DNA of 64,000 nt from Haliscomenobacter hydrossis DSM 1100 (GTDB taxonomy: Bacteria; Bacteroidota; Bacteroidia; Chitinophagales; Saprospiraceae), in NCBI RefSeq assembly GCF_000212735.1, contig NC_015510.1, positions 8,061,001 to 8,125,000 on the forward strand, written 5' to 3'. A program made the position numbers and the translations under genes. Under the pieces are notes generated by a model that was not told the DNA's origin, ran no database searches, and was given only the letters and a program-made list of their open reading frames with translations. Below are positions 52,153-59,846 of this stretch, piece after piece; position 1 is the stretch's first letter, and each line of letters opens with the position of its first letter.

Positions 52153-55100
52153 ATGAAAAACATCTTCCCCCTCTGCACCTTACTGGTGCTCCTTGTGGCC
52201 TGTGCGCCCAAAAAACCTTCCATCGACTTCGACAAACTGGAAGAACCCGCCAAACGCCTGGCCGAAAATGCCGTGTATGGTATGGAAGTCGCCGAAGGTT
52301 GTGACGTGCAGTTGTTTGCTTCCGAACCCATGCTCATCAATCCCACCAATTTGCATGTAGATGAACGGGGCAGGGTTTGGGTTTGCGAAGCCTTGAATTA
52401 CCGCAACACCCACAATCCGGAAAACCCCTCCAGAGAAAAAGGCGACCGCATCCTCATCCTGGAGGATACCGACGGTGACGCCAAAGCCGACAAAAGTACC
52501 GTATTTTATCAGGGAACCGATGTCAATGCCGCCTTGGGCATTTGGGCCACCGACAATCACGCCATTGTTTCTTGCAGCCCGTATGTTTTTCTTTTATCGG
52601 ACACCAATGGCGATGACAAAGCCGATACCAAAGATACCCTCTTTACCGGCTTGGGCGGTGAACAATCCGATCACGCCATCCACTCTTTCATCCAGGGGCC
52701 CGATGGCAAATTGTACTTCAATTTTGGCAACAACGGCCAACAAATTATGGATCGCCACGGCAAACCCGTGATTGACATGAGTGGCAATACCGTCAACAAC
52801 AAGGGAACGCCTTACCGACAAGGCATGGTGTTCCGCTGCGATCCCGATGGCAGCAACCTCGAAGTACTGGCGCACAACTTCCGCAACAACTACGAAGTGG
52901 CTCCCGACTCTTATGGTACACTTTGGCAATCCGATAATGACGATGATGGCAACATGGGCGTGCGCATCAACTACGTCATGGAATACGGCAACTATGGCTA
53001 TACCGATCAGGTGACGGGTGCCTGGTGGGGCGAGCGCCGCATCAACCTCGAACCGGAAATCCCCAAGCGCCACTGGCATTTGAACGACCCCGGCGTGGTG
53101 CCTAATCTGTTGCAAACGGGCTCAGGTTCACCCTGTGGCATGGCGGTGTACGAAGGCGAGATGCTGCCCAAAATTTTTTGGAACCAACCCCTCCATGCTG
53201 AAGCAGGCCACAACGTGGTACGGGCCTATCCCGCTCAAGTGGATGGTGCTGGGTACAAAGCAGAAGTGGTCAATTTGGTGAAAAGTAAAGACCAGTGGTT
53301 TCGCCCTTCGGATGTGTGTGTAGCACCTGATGGATCGGTGTTTATCTCCGATTGGTACGATCCGGCCGTGGGCGGGCACAAGTTTGGTGATACCGGGCGT
53401 GGCCGCATTTTCCGCGTCAGCGCGGGCAAAAAAGGAAAAAAATACCTGCCAGCTGCAGCCGTTGCCGGTTTCGAGACCGCAGACCAGCTGCTCGAATCAT
53501 TACAAAACCCCAACCTGGCCGTGCAGGCCAAAGCCGCCAATGCCCTGCGCAGCAAAGGCAGCAGCGCGGAAGCGGGCTTAAAAAAACTGTGGACTGACGA
53601 GAACCCGCGCGTACGTGCCCGGGCCTTGTGGATTTTGGGCAAAATGAAAGGTAAAGCCCAAACTTATGTACAAGCAGCTTTAAAAGACAAAGATGCGGAC
53701 ATTCGTACCGTGGGTTTGCGCCTGGCTCGTCAGGTATTGCCCAATCAATTGGCGCAATTGGTTAAATCCGTTGTCAGTGATCCTTCCGCCCAAGTGCGCC
53801 GGGAAGCGGCCATCGCCCTGCGTTTTGCCAAAGGCCCTGAAGCGGATCAGGCTTGGGCTGAACTCGCCAGCCAATACGATGGCAAAGACCGTTGGTACCT
53901 GGAAGCACTCGGCATTGGCTCCGACCTGGAGGCCGATACTCGCCTCGCGGCCTGGAAGGCCAAAGTGGGTGCCAAATGGAACAATGAAGCGGGCAAAAAC
54001 ATCGTTTGGCGCAGCCGTTCCAAAGACGCCCTGCCCTTGTTGAAAGAGATGATCCAGGATCCTCAGGTAAGACCTTTCGATTTGCGTCAATATTTCCGGG
54101 CCCTGCATTTTCAGACCGATCCGCTCAGAAATGGGCTGATTGCCAGTTTGGTCAATGCGGATCACCCCTTGAAGGACTCGATCAATCTTCTGGCATTGTT
54201 TGAAATTGATCCGGCTTATTTTCAGCAGTCGGCGGAGTTAAAAAGTCTGGCCGATCAGGTATTGCCCAGTTTGGAAGGCAAAGTGGAATACCTCGATCTT
54301 TTGGAACGTTTGCAACTGAAAAACCAAAATCCCAACTTGCTCAACATGGCCCTGCAAAGCAAAGATGAGGCGCTGCGCGGCCAGGCGGCCAGTTTATTGG
54401 TCGCCAATGGTGGCATGGCCCTGCTGTTGCAACAACTCAAAGGGGCGGATGACGCCAAAGCCCAGCAAATTTTGTATGCTTTGGCACCGGTGAACAACCT
54501 CGGCTTGTTTAAAGTCTACCAGCAATATTTAAGCGATGCGAACAACAACTCCCTGGCGCTGCGCCGGGCGGCCTTGAATTGTCTCAACAGCACCTGGGAC
54601 GGACAAATTTACCTGTTGGACCTGTTTGAAAAAAATCAGGTGCCGGAAGAATTGGCCATGCAAGGTTTGGTATCCTTGTCGGGTGCCTGGAACACCGATG
54701 TGCGCAAAAAATCCCGCGAAATGTTGACCAAAAAACAAAAGGAAACGGGCAATGCTCTGCCTGCGGTGGCGGTATTGGAAGGCCGCAGTGGCAAAGTTGC
54801 TTCGGGTAAGGCGGTCTTTTTGCAGCATTGTGCAAATTGTCATAAAGTGGGCAACAATGGGGTGAACTTTGGCCCGGCGCTCACCGAAATCGGGGCCAAA
54901 TTGGACAAAGGCGCCTTGTACAATGCGATCATTTTTCCCTCGTCAGGCATCAACTATGGCTACGAAGGGTTCAATGTAGCGCTCAAAGACGGCTCCACTT
55001 TACAGGGCATCATCGAAAGTAAAACGGCCAGCCAACTTACTCTGCGCATCATGGGCGGTACTTCGCGGTCTTATCCCTTGAGCGATGTGCAAAAAATGGA

Positions 55101-55212
55101 AGAAATGCCACTATCTTTGATGACGGAGGGCTTGCACCGTGGATTTACGGAGCAACAACTGGTGGATTTGGTGGAGTATTTGGCCACACTGAAACCGAAA
55201 GAGAGTATTTAA
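52153..55212 (+). CDS. Lipoprotein with dehydrogenase propeller, HEAT repeats and heme domain
   Basis: 1019 residues. Lipoprotein signal TLLVLLVAC. Residues about 45-430 are a beta-propeller of the PVC-type membrane-bound dehydrogenase group (FASEPMLINPTNLHVDERGR, ILEDTDGDAKADKSTVF, VFISDWYDPAVGGHK). Residues about 430-860 are HEAT-like helical repeats (VRREAAIALRFAK, DIRTVGLRLARQ). A cytochrome c domain follows with CANCH at about 893-897 and a C-terminal TLRIMGGTSRSYPLSDV region. Such proteins oxidise sugars or alcohols in the periplasm and pass electrons to the heme; substrate unknown. ATG at 52153 is chosen for the signal peptide; the open frame upstream crosses the hairpin. Confidence 0.88.
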   Translation: MKNIFPLCTLLVLLVACAPKKPSIDFDKLEEPAKRLAENAVYGMEVAEGCDVQLFASEPMLINPTNLHVDERGRVWVCEALNYRNTHNPENPSREKGDRILILEDTDGDAKADKSTVFYQGTDVNAALGIWATDNHAIVSCSPYVFLLSDTNGDDKADTKDTLFTGLGGEQSDHAIHSFIQGPDGKLYFNFGNNGQQIMDRHGKPVIDMSGNTVNNKGTPYRQGMVFRCDPDGSNLEVLAHNFRNNYEVAPDSYGTLWQSDNDDDGNMGVRINYVMEYGNYGYTDQVTGAWWGERRINLEPEIPKRHWHLNDPGVVPNLLQTGSGSPCGMAVYEGEMLPKIFWNQPLHAEAGHNVVRAYPAQVDGAGYKAEVVNLVKSKDQWFRPSDVCVAPDGSVFISDWYDPAVGGHKFGDTGRGRIFRVSAGKKGKKYLPAAAVAGFETADQLLESLQNPNLAVQAKAANALRSKGSSAEAGLKKLWTDENPRVRARALWILGKMKGKAQTYVQAALKDKDADIRTVGLRLARQVLPNQLAQLVKSVVSDPSAQVRREAAIALRFAKGPEADQAWAELASQYDGKDRWYLEALGIGSDLEADTRLAAWKAKVGAKWNNEAGKNIVWRSRSKDALPLLKEMIQDPQVRPFDLRQYFRALHFQTDPLRNGLIASLVNADHPLKDSINLLALFEIDPAYFQQSAELKSLADQVLPSLEGKVEYLDLLERLQLKNQNPNLLNMALQSKDEALRGQAASLLVANGGMALLLQQLKGADDAKAQQILYALAPVNNLGLFKVYQQYLSDANNNSLALRRAALNCLNSTWDGQIYLLDLFEKNQVPEELAMQGLVSLSGAWNTDVRKKSREMLTKKQKETGNALPAVAVLEGRSGKVASGKAVFLQHCANCHKVGNNGVNFGPALTEIGAKLDKGALYNAIIFPSSGINYGYEGFNVALKDGSTLQGIIESKTASQLTLRIMGGTSRSYPLSDVQKMEEMPLSLMTEGLHRGFTEQQLVDLVEYLATLKPKESI

Positions 55213-55271
55213 TTCACCACGGATTTACACAGATAAACATAGATTTGCTGAAAAAAATCTGTGTTTATCTG
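55211..55271. repeat. Family A palindrome, part interrupted by intron
   Basis: Left arm 55211-55246 (AATTCACCACGGATTTACAC, then AGATAAACATAGATTT), loop, and the first 17 bases of the right arm (AAATCTGTGTTTATCTG). The remaining 19 bases of the right arm are at 57197-57215. Removing 55272-57196 restores a 36-bp stem with one mismatch. Confidence 0.92.
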
Positions 55272-55681
55272 GTGCGCCACGAGGCGTGCGGTAAATATAA
55301 AATAAAACCTATGTGGATGCAAGAACCACACGAGCCAAGATGCCGATCAGCTTGAAGGAGGTGCGATTGTTGTGGAGGAAACGAAATGACAAGAGCTCGC
55401 ACTAACGAGATGGATAAGCTGCATTAGTTAGGCCTCGTTACACAGTTGGTAGTGGTCAGTCTGCCAGATTGGATGAAACCTGCCACCCCAATGGAAGCAT
55501 CGGCAAAGTGCACAAAGGGGGCTACCCGGGGTAAAATAATGTTGCGTGTCCATCAAAGGTGCCGCATGAACGTGGGAGACCCTAACGGAGGGATATCCAA
55601 CCCTGCCGAGGGAGTCGGAGATGCCCATATTAGTGCTGATCCCCGAAAAGGTAAAAGCGGGAGGAGCGAAGGGGCATTACT

Positions 55682-57097
55682 ATGAACAAAACTTGCAAAA
55701 TGGAAGACCAGTCAAAATTGAGAAACAAGTATCATCAGAAAGACGGAGCGGAGGGAGAACTGCCACTATTCGGGAAGAAGAAATGGGAGATGAGCGATGC
55801 GGAAAGGGTATTTTCGTTACAATGCAAGCTATACCAAAAAGCCAAGCAGGACAAGGGGTATAAGTTTTACGTGCTATACGACAAGGTGTTTCAAAAACAT
55901 ATGTTGAGCGTTGCGTGGAAGGCAGTAAAAGCCAACCAAGGCTCCCCCGGCATAGACGGGATCAGCATAAATGATATTGAGCAAGGCGGCGTGGAGAACT
56001 ATTTGGAGGAACTAGGGGAAGAACTAAGGACGAAACGCTACCGGGCGCAAGCAGTAAAACGGGTAATGATCCCGAAAGCGAACGGAGGAGAACGGCCATT
56101 AGGGATACCGACAGTTAGAGACCGGATAGTACAGACAGCATGTAAACTACTAATAGAACCGATCTTTGAAGCGGACTTTGAGGAAAGTTCCTATGGGTTC
56201 CGGCCAGAACGCAGTTCTGGGGATGCACTAGGAGCGATCAAGGGTTATCTACAGGAAGGGAAGAGTGAAGTATTGGATGCGGACTTGAGTAAATACTTTG
56301 ATACGATACCACACGATAAACTGCTGATTGGGCTAAAAGAGCGGATCAGTGACGGACGGATATTGGACTTAATCGGTCAATGGTTGAAAGCGCCGATATA
56401 CGAGGATGGACAGTTTAAAGGGGGTAAGAAGAACAAAGTAGGGACACCACAAGGGGGCGTGATCTCGCCCTTACTGGCCAATATATACCTGAACCTATTA
56501 GATCGGATCGTGAACAATCCGAAGAGTTTGTTTTACCAAGGTGGAGTGAAGATAGTACGGTATGCAGATGATTTTGTGTTAATGGGCAAACAGATCGGAG
56601 AACAGGTGAAGGAGCAGCTCAAAAGCTTGCTAAGTCGAATGGGATTAAGCTTGAATGAGCAGAAAACCCGAACGGTTGAAGCAAAAGCGGAGAGCTTTGA
56701 CTTTTTAGGGTTCACCATCCGCTACGACAAGGATTTATGGGATCGTAACAAACGCTACTGGAACATCATTCCAAGTCAGAAATCGGAGCAAAAGATCCGA
56801 GACAAGATTGATACATATCTTGAAGCACATGGTCACTACAAGGGAGAACAAGTGAGCGAAGACCTGAATAAGCTATTACGGGGATGGTTGAACTACTTTG
56901 ACATCAAAGGGGTGAGCTATCCAGCGGTGAGCAAAAGACGGTTACGGCACTACCTGCAAGAGCGACTGAACCGTTACTATAACCGCAAGAGTCAACGGAA
57001 GTGTAGGCTTTATGGACAAAGAGCCTTTGAGGCATTAGTCGAAAAGTATGGACTAATCGACCCGACGAAATACACTTCCGGAGGAGTTCGCCTGTGA
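55682..57097 (+). CDS. ltrA: Group II intron reverse transcriptase/maturase
   Basis: 471 residues. Reverse transcriptase blocks are in order: GSPGIDGIS, RPLGIPTVRDRIVQ, YGFRPERSS, VLDADLSKYFDTIPHD, GTPQGGVISPLLANIYLN at 254-271, and the catalytic YADD at 294-297. FDFLGFTI and a maturase domain X (LLRGWLNYF, RRLRHYLQERLNRYYNRKSQ) follow. There is no HNH endonuclease domain, so it likely relies on target-primed or replication-fork priming. All catalytic residues are present; the intron may be active. Confidence 0.95.
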   Translation: MNKTCKMEDQSKLRNKYHQKDGAEGELPLFGKKKWEMSDAERVFSLQCKLYQKAKQDKGYKFYVLYDKVFQKHMLSVAWKAVKANQGSPGIDGISINDIEQGGVENYLEELGEELRTKRYRAQAVKRVMIPKANGGERPLGIPTVRDRIVQTACKLLIEPIFEADFEESSYGFRPERSSGDALGAIKGYLQEGKSEVLDADLSKYFDTIPHDKLLIGLKERISDGRILDLIGQWLKAPIYEDGQFKGGKKNKVGTPQGGVISPLLANIYLNLLDRIVNNPKSLFYQGGVKIVRYADDFVLMGKQIGEQVKEQLKSLLSRMGLSLNEQKTRTVEAKAESFDFLGFTIRYDKDLWDRNKRYWNIIPSQKSEQKIRDKIDTYLEAHGHYKGEQVSEDLNKLLRGWLNYFDIKGVSYPAVSKRRLRHYLQERLNRYYNRKSQRKCRLYGQRAFEALVEKYGLIDPTKYTSGGVRL

Positions 57098-57121
57098 AAG
57101 CTCATGAAGAAGTTCATAGGA

Positions 57122-57153
57122 AAGCCGTATGCGGGAAAACCGCACGTACGGAT
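57122..57153 (+). ncRNA. Group II intron domain V
   Basis: AAGCCGTATGCGGGAAAACC followed by GCACGTACGGATT forms the hairpin of domain V: an AGC catalytic triad at the base (57123-57125), a GCGG/CCGC upper stem, a GAAAA-type loop and a GTACGG return strand. A domain VI-like GC stem (GAGAAGCGGC / GCCGCTTCTC) follows before the 3' end. Confidence 0.85.
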
Positions 57154-57196
57154 TGACGAGGGGGAGAAGCGGCAGCGCCGCTTCTCTCTACTCTAC

Positions 57197-57215
57197 TGTA
57201 AATCCGTGGTGAATT
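57197..57215. repeat. Family A palindrome, distal part of right arm
   Basis: TGTAAATCCGTGGTGAATT completes the arm started at 55255-55271. It ends 7 bases before the stop of the PrsW-type gene. Confidence 0.9.
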
Positions 57216-57222
57216 AAAAAAA

Positions 57223-57930
57223 TCAAACCGTCTCTATTGAATCTATGTGATCCTTATGCAGGTGTAGTTTGATCTTTTTGAAACCTACCCGCCACAAGCG
57301 GATCACGACGTAAGTAAACAGCACCATCAAAGCGATCAAAATCCAGGGACTCAGACCCTCTGCCTCCATATAGAACAAGGCAAAATCATACAGTCCATGA
57401 AACAGGATGGGCATCCACAGGCTTTTTAACAGCAACTTGTTCTTCTCAGTACCCTCGTGGAATTTGGCCAGGGAAAAATAATAACCCATCAGCACCGCAA
57501 AAAAGCCATGCCCGGGAACTGATAACACCGCTCTGGCCACGGCCACGCCCATTCCGCCTTCCATCACGTATAGGATGTTCTCGACCAGGGCAAAACCCAA
57601 GGACACAAATACGGCATAAATGATCCCATCATAATGTTGATCGAAATCCGCGCTTTTCCAAACCAGCCAGTACAAAACGAGGAACTTGGCCAATTCTTCA
57701 GGGCCCGCCGCGATGATGAAGGCATTATAAAATGCATGTAAAAAAGGACTGCTGATGCTGTCTGCAAAGGGTGCCAACGGTGCATCAATCAACAAGGCCA
57801 AAGCGATGGATAAAAACCCGCCAAAGAAACATTTGGCCAATAACTTTTTGGGTTCCTGTACTTTATCTCTTCGATTGATCAGATACAGAAAGATCATTAC
57901 CGGAGTAATGGAGGCGATGAGTAGGCTCAT
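57223..57930 (-). CDS. PrsW-family intramembrane metalloprotease
   Basis: 235 residues, about seven membrane helices. The family motifs are visible: GPEELAKFLVLY (the EExxK pair), GFALVENILY, the helix with VPGHGFFAVLMGYYFSL and LFHGLYDFALFY, which together supply Glu and His residues for metal binding. PrsW cleaves anti-sigma factors within the membrane in Bacillus; the target here is unknown. It is convergent with the 52153-55212 gene; the family A hairpin and intron lie between. A 2H phosphoesterase gene precedes it by 44 bases on the same strand. Confidence 0.85.
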   Translation of the reverse strand: MSLLIASITPVMIFLYLINRRDKVQEPKKLLAKCFFGGFLSIALALLIDAPLAPFADSISSPFLHAFYNAFIIAAGPEELAKFLVLYWLVWKSADFDQHYDGIIYAVFVSLGFALVENILYVMEGGMGVAVARAVLSVPGHGFFAVLMGYYFSLAKFHEGTEKNKLLLKSLWMPILFHGLYDFALFYMEAEGLSPWILIALMVLFTYVVIRLWRVGFKKIKLHLHKDHIDSIETV

Positions 57931-57974
57931 TGGTTAGGTGTTTTTAAGCGCTTGAACAAAAATCTTAATCAAGC

Positions 57975-58472
57975 TCACAAATGAAATTCATCCAAAATAC
58001 ACCACTTCATTCCAATTTCTTGCTCAATGAGGCTGATTTTTTTGAAGGTTATTTTGCGGGGCAAGCTGTATTGGGCAATCTGAGCGAATATTTCATCGGT
58101 ACAAGTCGCGTTTCTGGGGTGCATCAAGGTGATGTGTGGTTCGGGTAATCGAGGGTTTTCGATGATGCCTTGTAAAATGTTTGCCCGCAATTGTTGAAAG
58201 GATTCATTGGGGCCAATGGCCGGAATCAACACACCTTTGCCTTCTGAAAACCGGATGACCGGGCCAAAATCAATCGTGATGGAATCCTGATTTAAGCGTT
58301 GCAGATTTTGAATGACTTGATCTATTTGTTCGAGTTCATCTTCCCGGCACAGAGTCACGTGTGCCGGGATCAGCACGTATTGCGCAGGATTGAATGTTGC
58401 GCGAATGGATTCGATGGATGAAGATGCGGATTCATCAACGAAAAGGCTGAGTTGGATGCGTTTTTGTGGCAA
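57975..58472 (-). CDS. 2'-5' RNA ligase-like 2H phosphoesterase
   Basis: 165 residues. The two HxT motifs of the 2H superfamily are present: HVTLC at about 38-42 and HITLM near 114-118. The family hydrolyses or ligates 2'-5' and cyclic phosphodiester bonds in RNA or nucleotides; substrate unknown. It lies directly upstream of the PrsW-type gene on the same strand. Confidence 0.83.
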   Translation of the reverse strand: MPQKRIQLSLFVDESASSSIESIRATFNPAQYVLIPAHVTLCREDELEQIDQVIQNLQRLNQDSITIDFGPVIRFSEGKGVLIPAIGPNESFQQLRANILQGIIENPRLPEPHITLMHPRNATCTDEIFAQIAQYSLPRKITFKKISLIEQEIGMKWCILDEFHL

Positions 58473-58571
58473 GGTGAGTTTGTTTTTGATTATTACAATG
58501 GACTGGGCTTTCTAACTCCATTCTTAACCTTTCTTGAACCGTAAAAGATTAAACGTAAAAATAAAAAATAT

Positions 58572-58646
58572 ACCCACCGCAGGTGGGTGCTAAACTGCTA
58601 CAACCATGCCTTAAAAAATAGAATACCTACATTAGCATTCTATTTT
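58572..58646. promoter_or_regulatory. Two inverted repeats in the divergent region before the GH43 gene
   Basis: ACCCACC-GCA-GGTGGGT (58572-58588) is a perfect 7-bp dyad with a 3-base centre. AAAATAGAAT (58615-58624) and ATTCTATTTT (58637-58646) are a perfect 10-bp inverted repeat 36 bases before the GH43 ATG. Either could be an operator or 5'-leader hairpin. No good -7 element was found. Confidence 0.4.
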
Positions 58647-58681
58647 GAAATGCTTCTTTAATTGATTTTCAATCTTCCGAT

Positions 58682-59704
58682 ATGAAAAAAATATGTTTCG
58701 TACTACTCTCCTGCGCTGTTTGTACAGGATTTGCTGGGCTTGCTCAAAAGCAAATGGCCATACATCCAAAGGAGGTTTGGCCTGACTCAGATGGAAACCA
58801 CATCCAGGCACACGGAGGTGGAATACTAAAAATTAAAAAAACCTACTATTGGTATGGCGAACAACGCCGCCAAGGCTTGGACTCCAATTACCGCTATGTG
58901 AGCTGTTATGCATCCAAGGATTTAATCAATTGGGCGTACAAAGGTGATGCCTTCAAATCGACCAAGCCCGATACGATGCTAAAAGGAAAAAGGTGGGTAC
59001 TGGAAAGACCCAAAGTTTTTTACAACAGCAAAACGAAAAAATATGTCATGTATATGCACCTTGATGGAGGGATTAGCGGCTCGAAAAATCCTTTTGCTTA
59101 TGACTTTGCCAGCGTTGGGGTCGCCATAAGTGACAAACCCACCGGTCCCTTCACTTATGTCAAGGCCTTCAGACCCTTGGGTAAAGAAAGCCGGGATATT
59201 GGACAATTTATTGATGATGATGGAAGTGCTTATCTGATTTTTGAAAGCAGGCCCGATAAAGGTTTTTACATTGCCAAGTTATCGGAAGATTTTCTTGAAG
59301 TTGAAAAAGAAGTGGCCTTTATCAAGTCTCCGTTAGAGGGCGGCGCTATTGTGCATTATAAAAACTTGTACTATGCCGTGGGTTCTGCCCTTACTGGCTG
59401 GAATCCAAATGCCAATAAAGTGGCTACTGCCCCTTCGTTAGCGGGACCCTGGAGTGAGTTTGTCGATATTGCGCCACCGGAAACAAAAACTTACGGTTCA
59501 CAATCCACCATGTTTGTAAAAGTGGTGGGCAAAAAAGAGACGACAGTCATTTTTTTAGGGGACGTATGGAAACCAAAAACCCAATGGGATTCCCGTTACC
59601 TGTGGATGCCGGTGGAAATAGGCGATGGAAAACTTCGGCTGCCCGAGCCGAAAACGTGGACAATAGATGTGAAGAGTGGGAGGTGGAAATACTTGGGGAA
59701 TTGA
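58682..59704 (+). CDS. Glycoside hydrolase family 43-like secreted enzyme
   Basis: 340 residues with a signal peptide (ICFVLLSCAVCTGFAGLA, before QKQ). Five-bladed propeller motifs of GH43 are visible: HIQAHGGGILKIKKTYYWYGE, YASKDLINWAYKG, ERPKVFYNSKTKKYVMYMH, DDDGSAYLIFES and KSPLEGGAIVHYKN. HGGG near the N-terminus is as in galactanase-type subgroups. The usual catalytic base Asp is not evident at that site, as in subgroups with other residues. Substrate (galactan, arabinan or xylan side chains) is not determined. Appears monocistronic. Confidence 0.82.
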   Translation: MKKICFVLLSCAVCTGFAGLAQKQMAIHPKEVWPDSDGNHIQAHGGGILKIKKTYYWYGEQRRQGLDSNYRYVSCYASKDLINWAYKGDAFKSTKPDTMLKGKRWVLERPKVFYNSKTKKYVMYMHLDGGISGSKNPFAYDFASVGVAISDKPTGPFTYVKAFRPLGKESRDIGQFIDDDGSAYLIFESRPDKGFYIAKLSEDFLEVEKEVAFIKSPLEGGAIVHYKNLYYAVGSALTGWNPNANKVATAPSLAGPWSEFVDIAPPETKTYGSQSTMFVKVVGKKETTVIFLGDVWKPKTQWDSRYLWMPVEIGDGKLRLPEPKTWTIDVKSGRWKYLGN

Positions 59705-59782
59705 GAAAGGTGTCTCGTCCTGAAAAAGTTTTACAAGAGTAAGGGAGAAAACGGGATAGTCAAGAGGACGAGGCACCCTTCC
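59704..59782. repeat. Inverted repeat resembling insertion-sequence ends
   Basis: GGTGTCTCGTCCT (59709-59721) faces AGGACGAGGCACC (59765-59777), one mismatch; flanking GAAA and TTCC add to the symmetry. The left end TGTCTCGTCCTGAAAAAGTT is similar in feel to transposase-binding ends of IS3-like elements. Only 75 bp remain, so it could be a decayed IS remnant or a terminator between convergent genes. Confidence 0.45.
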
Positions 59783-59846
59783 GAGAACTGAAAGGAGAGG
59801 AGACCGCCGGTGGCTATTGGCCAGGAGCTTGAGAAATTAAAAATTC

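Larger units (their letters stand above)
55272..57196 (+). mobile_element. Group II intron, complete
   Basis: 1925 bp. It begins GTGCGCC (consensus 5' end GUGYG) and ends CTCTAC (consensus AY). It encodes a maturase (55682-57097) and has a domain V. Boundaries are exact because the flanks rejoin into a family A hairpin. The intron and its ORF share orientation with the upstream lipoprotein gene. It lies between convergent genes and interrupts no CDS. Insertion in a stem-loop recalls class C introns, which target terminator hairpins; class is not proven. Confidence 0.92.

Noticed and set aside
59704-59782. Complete insertion sequence
   Set aside because: Only about 75 bp between the inverted ends and no transposase gene.
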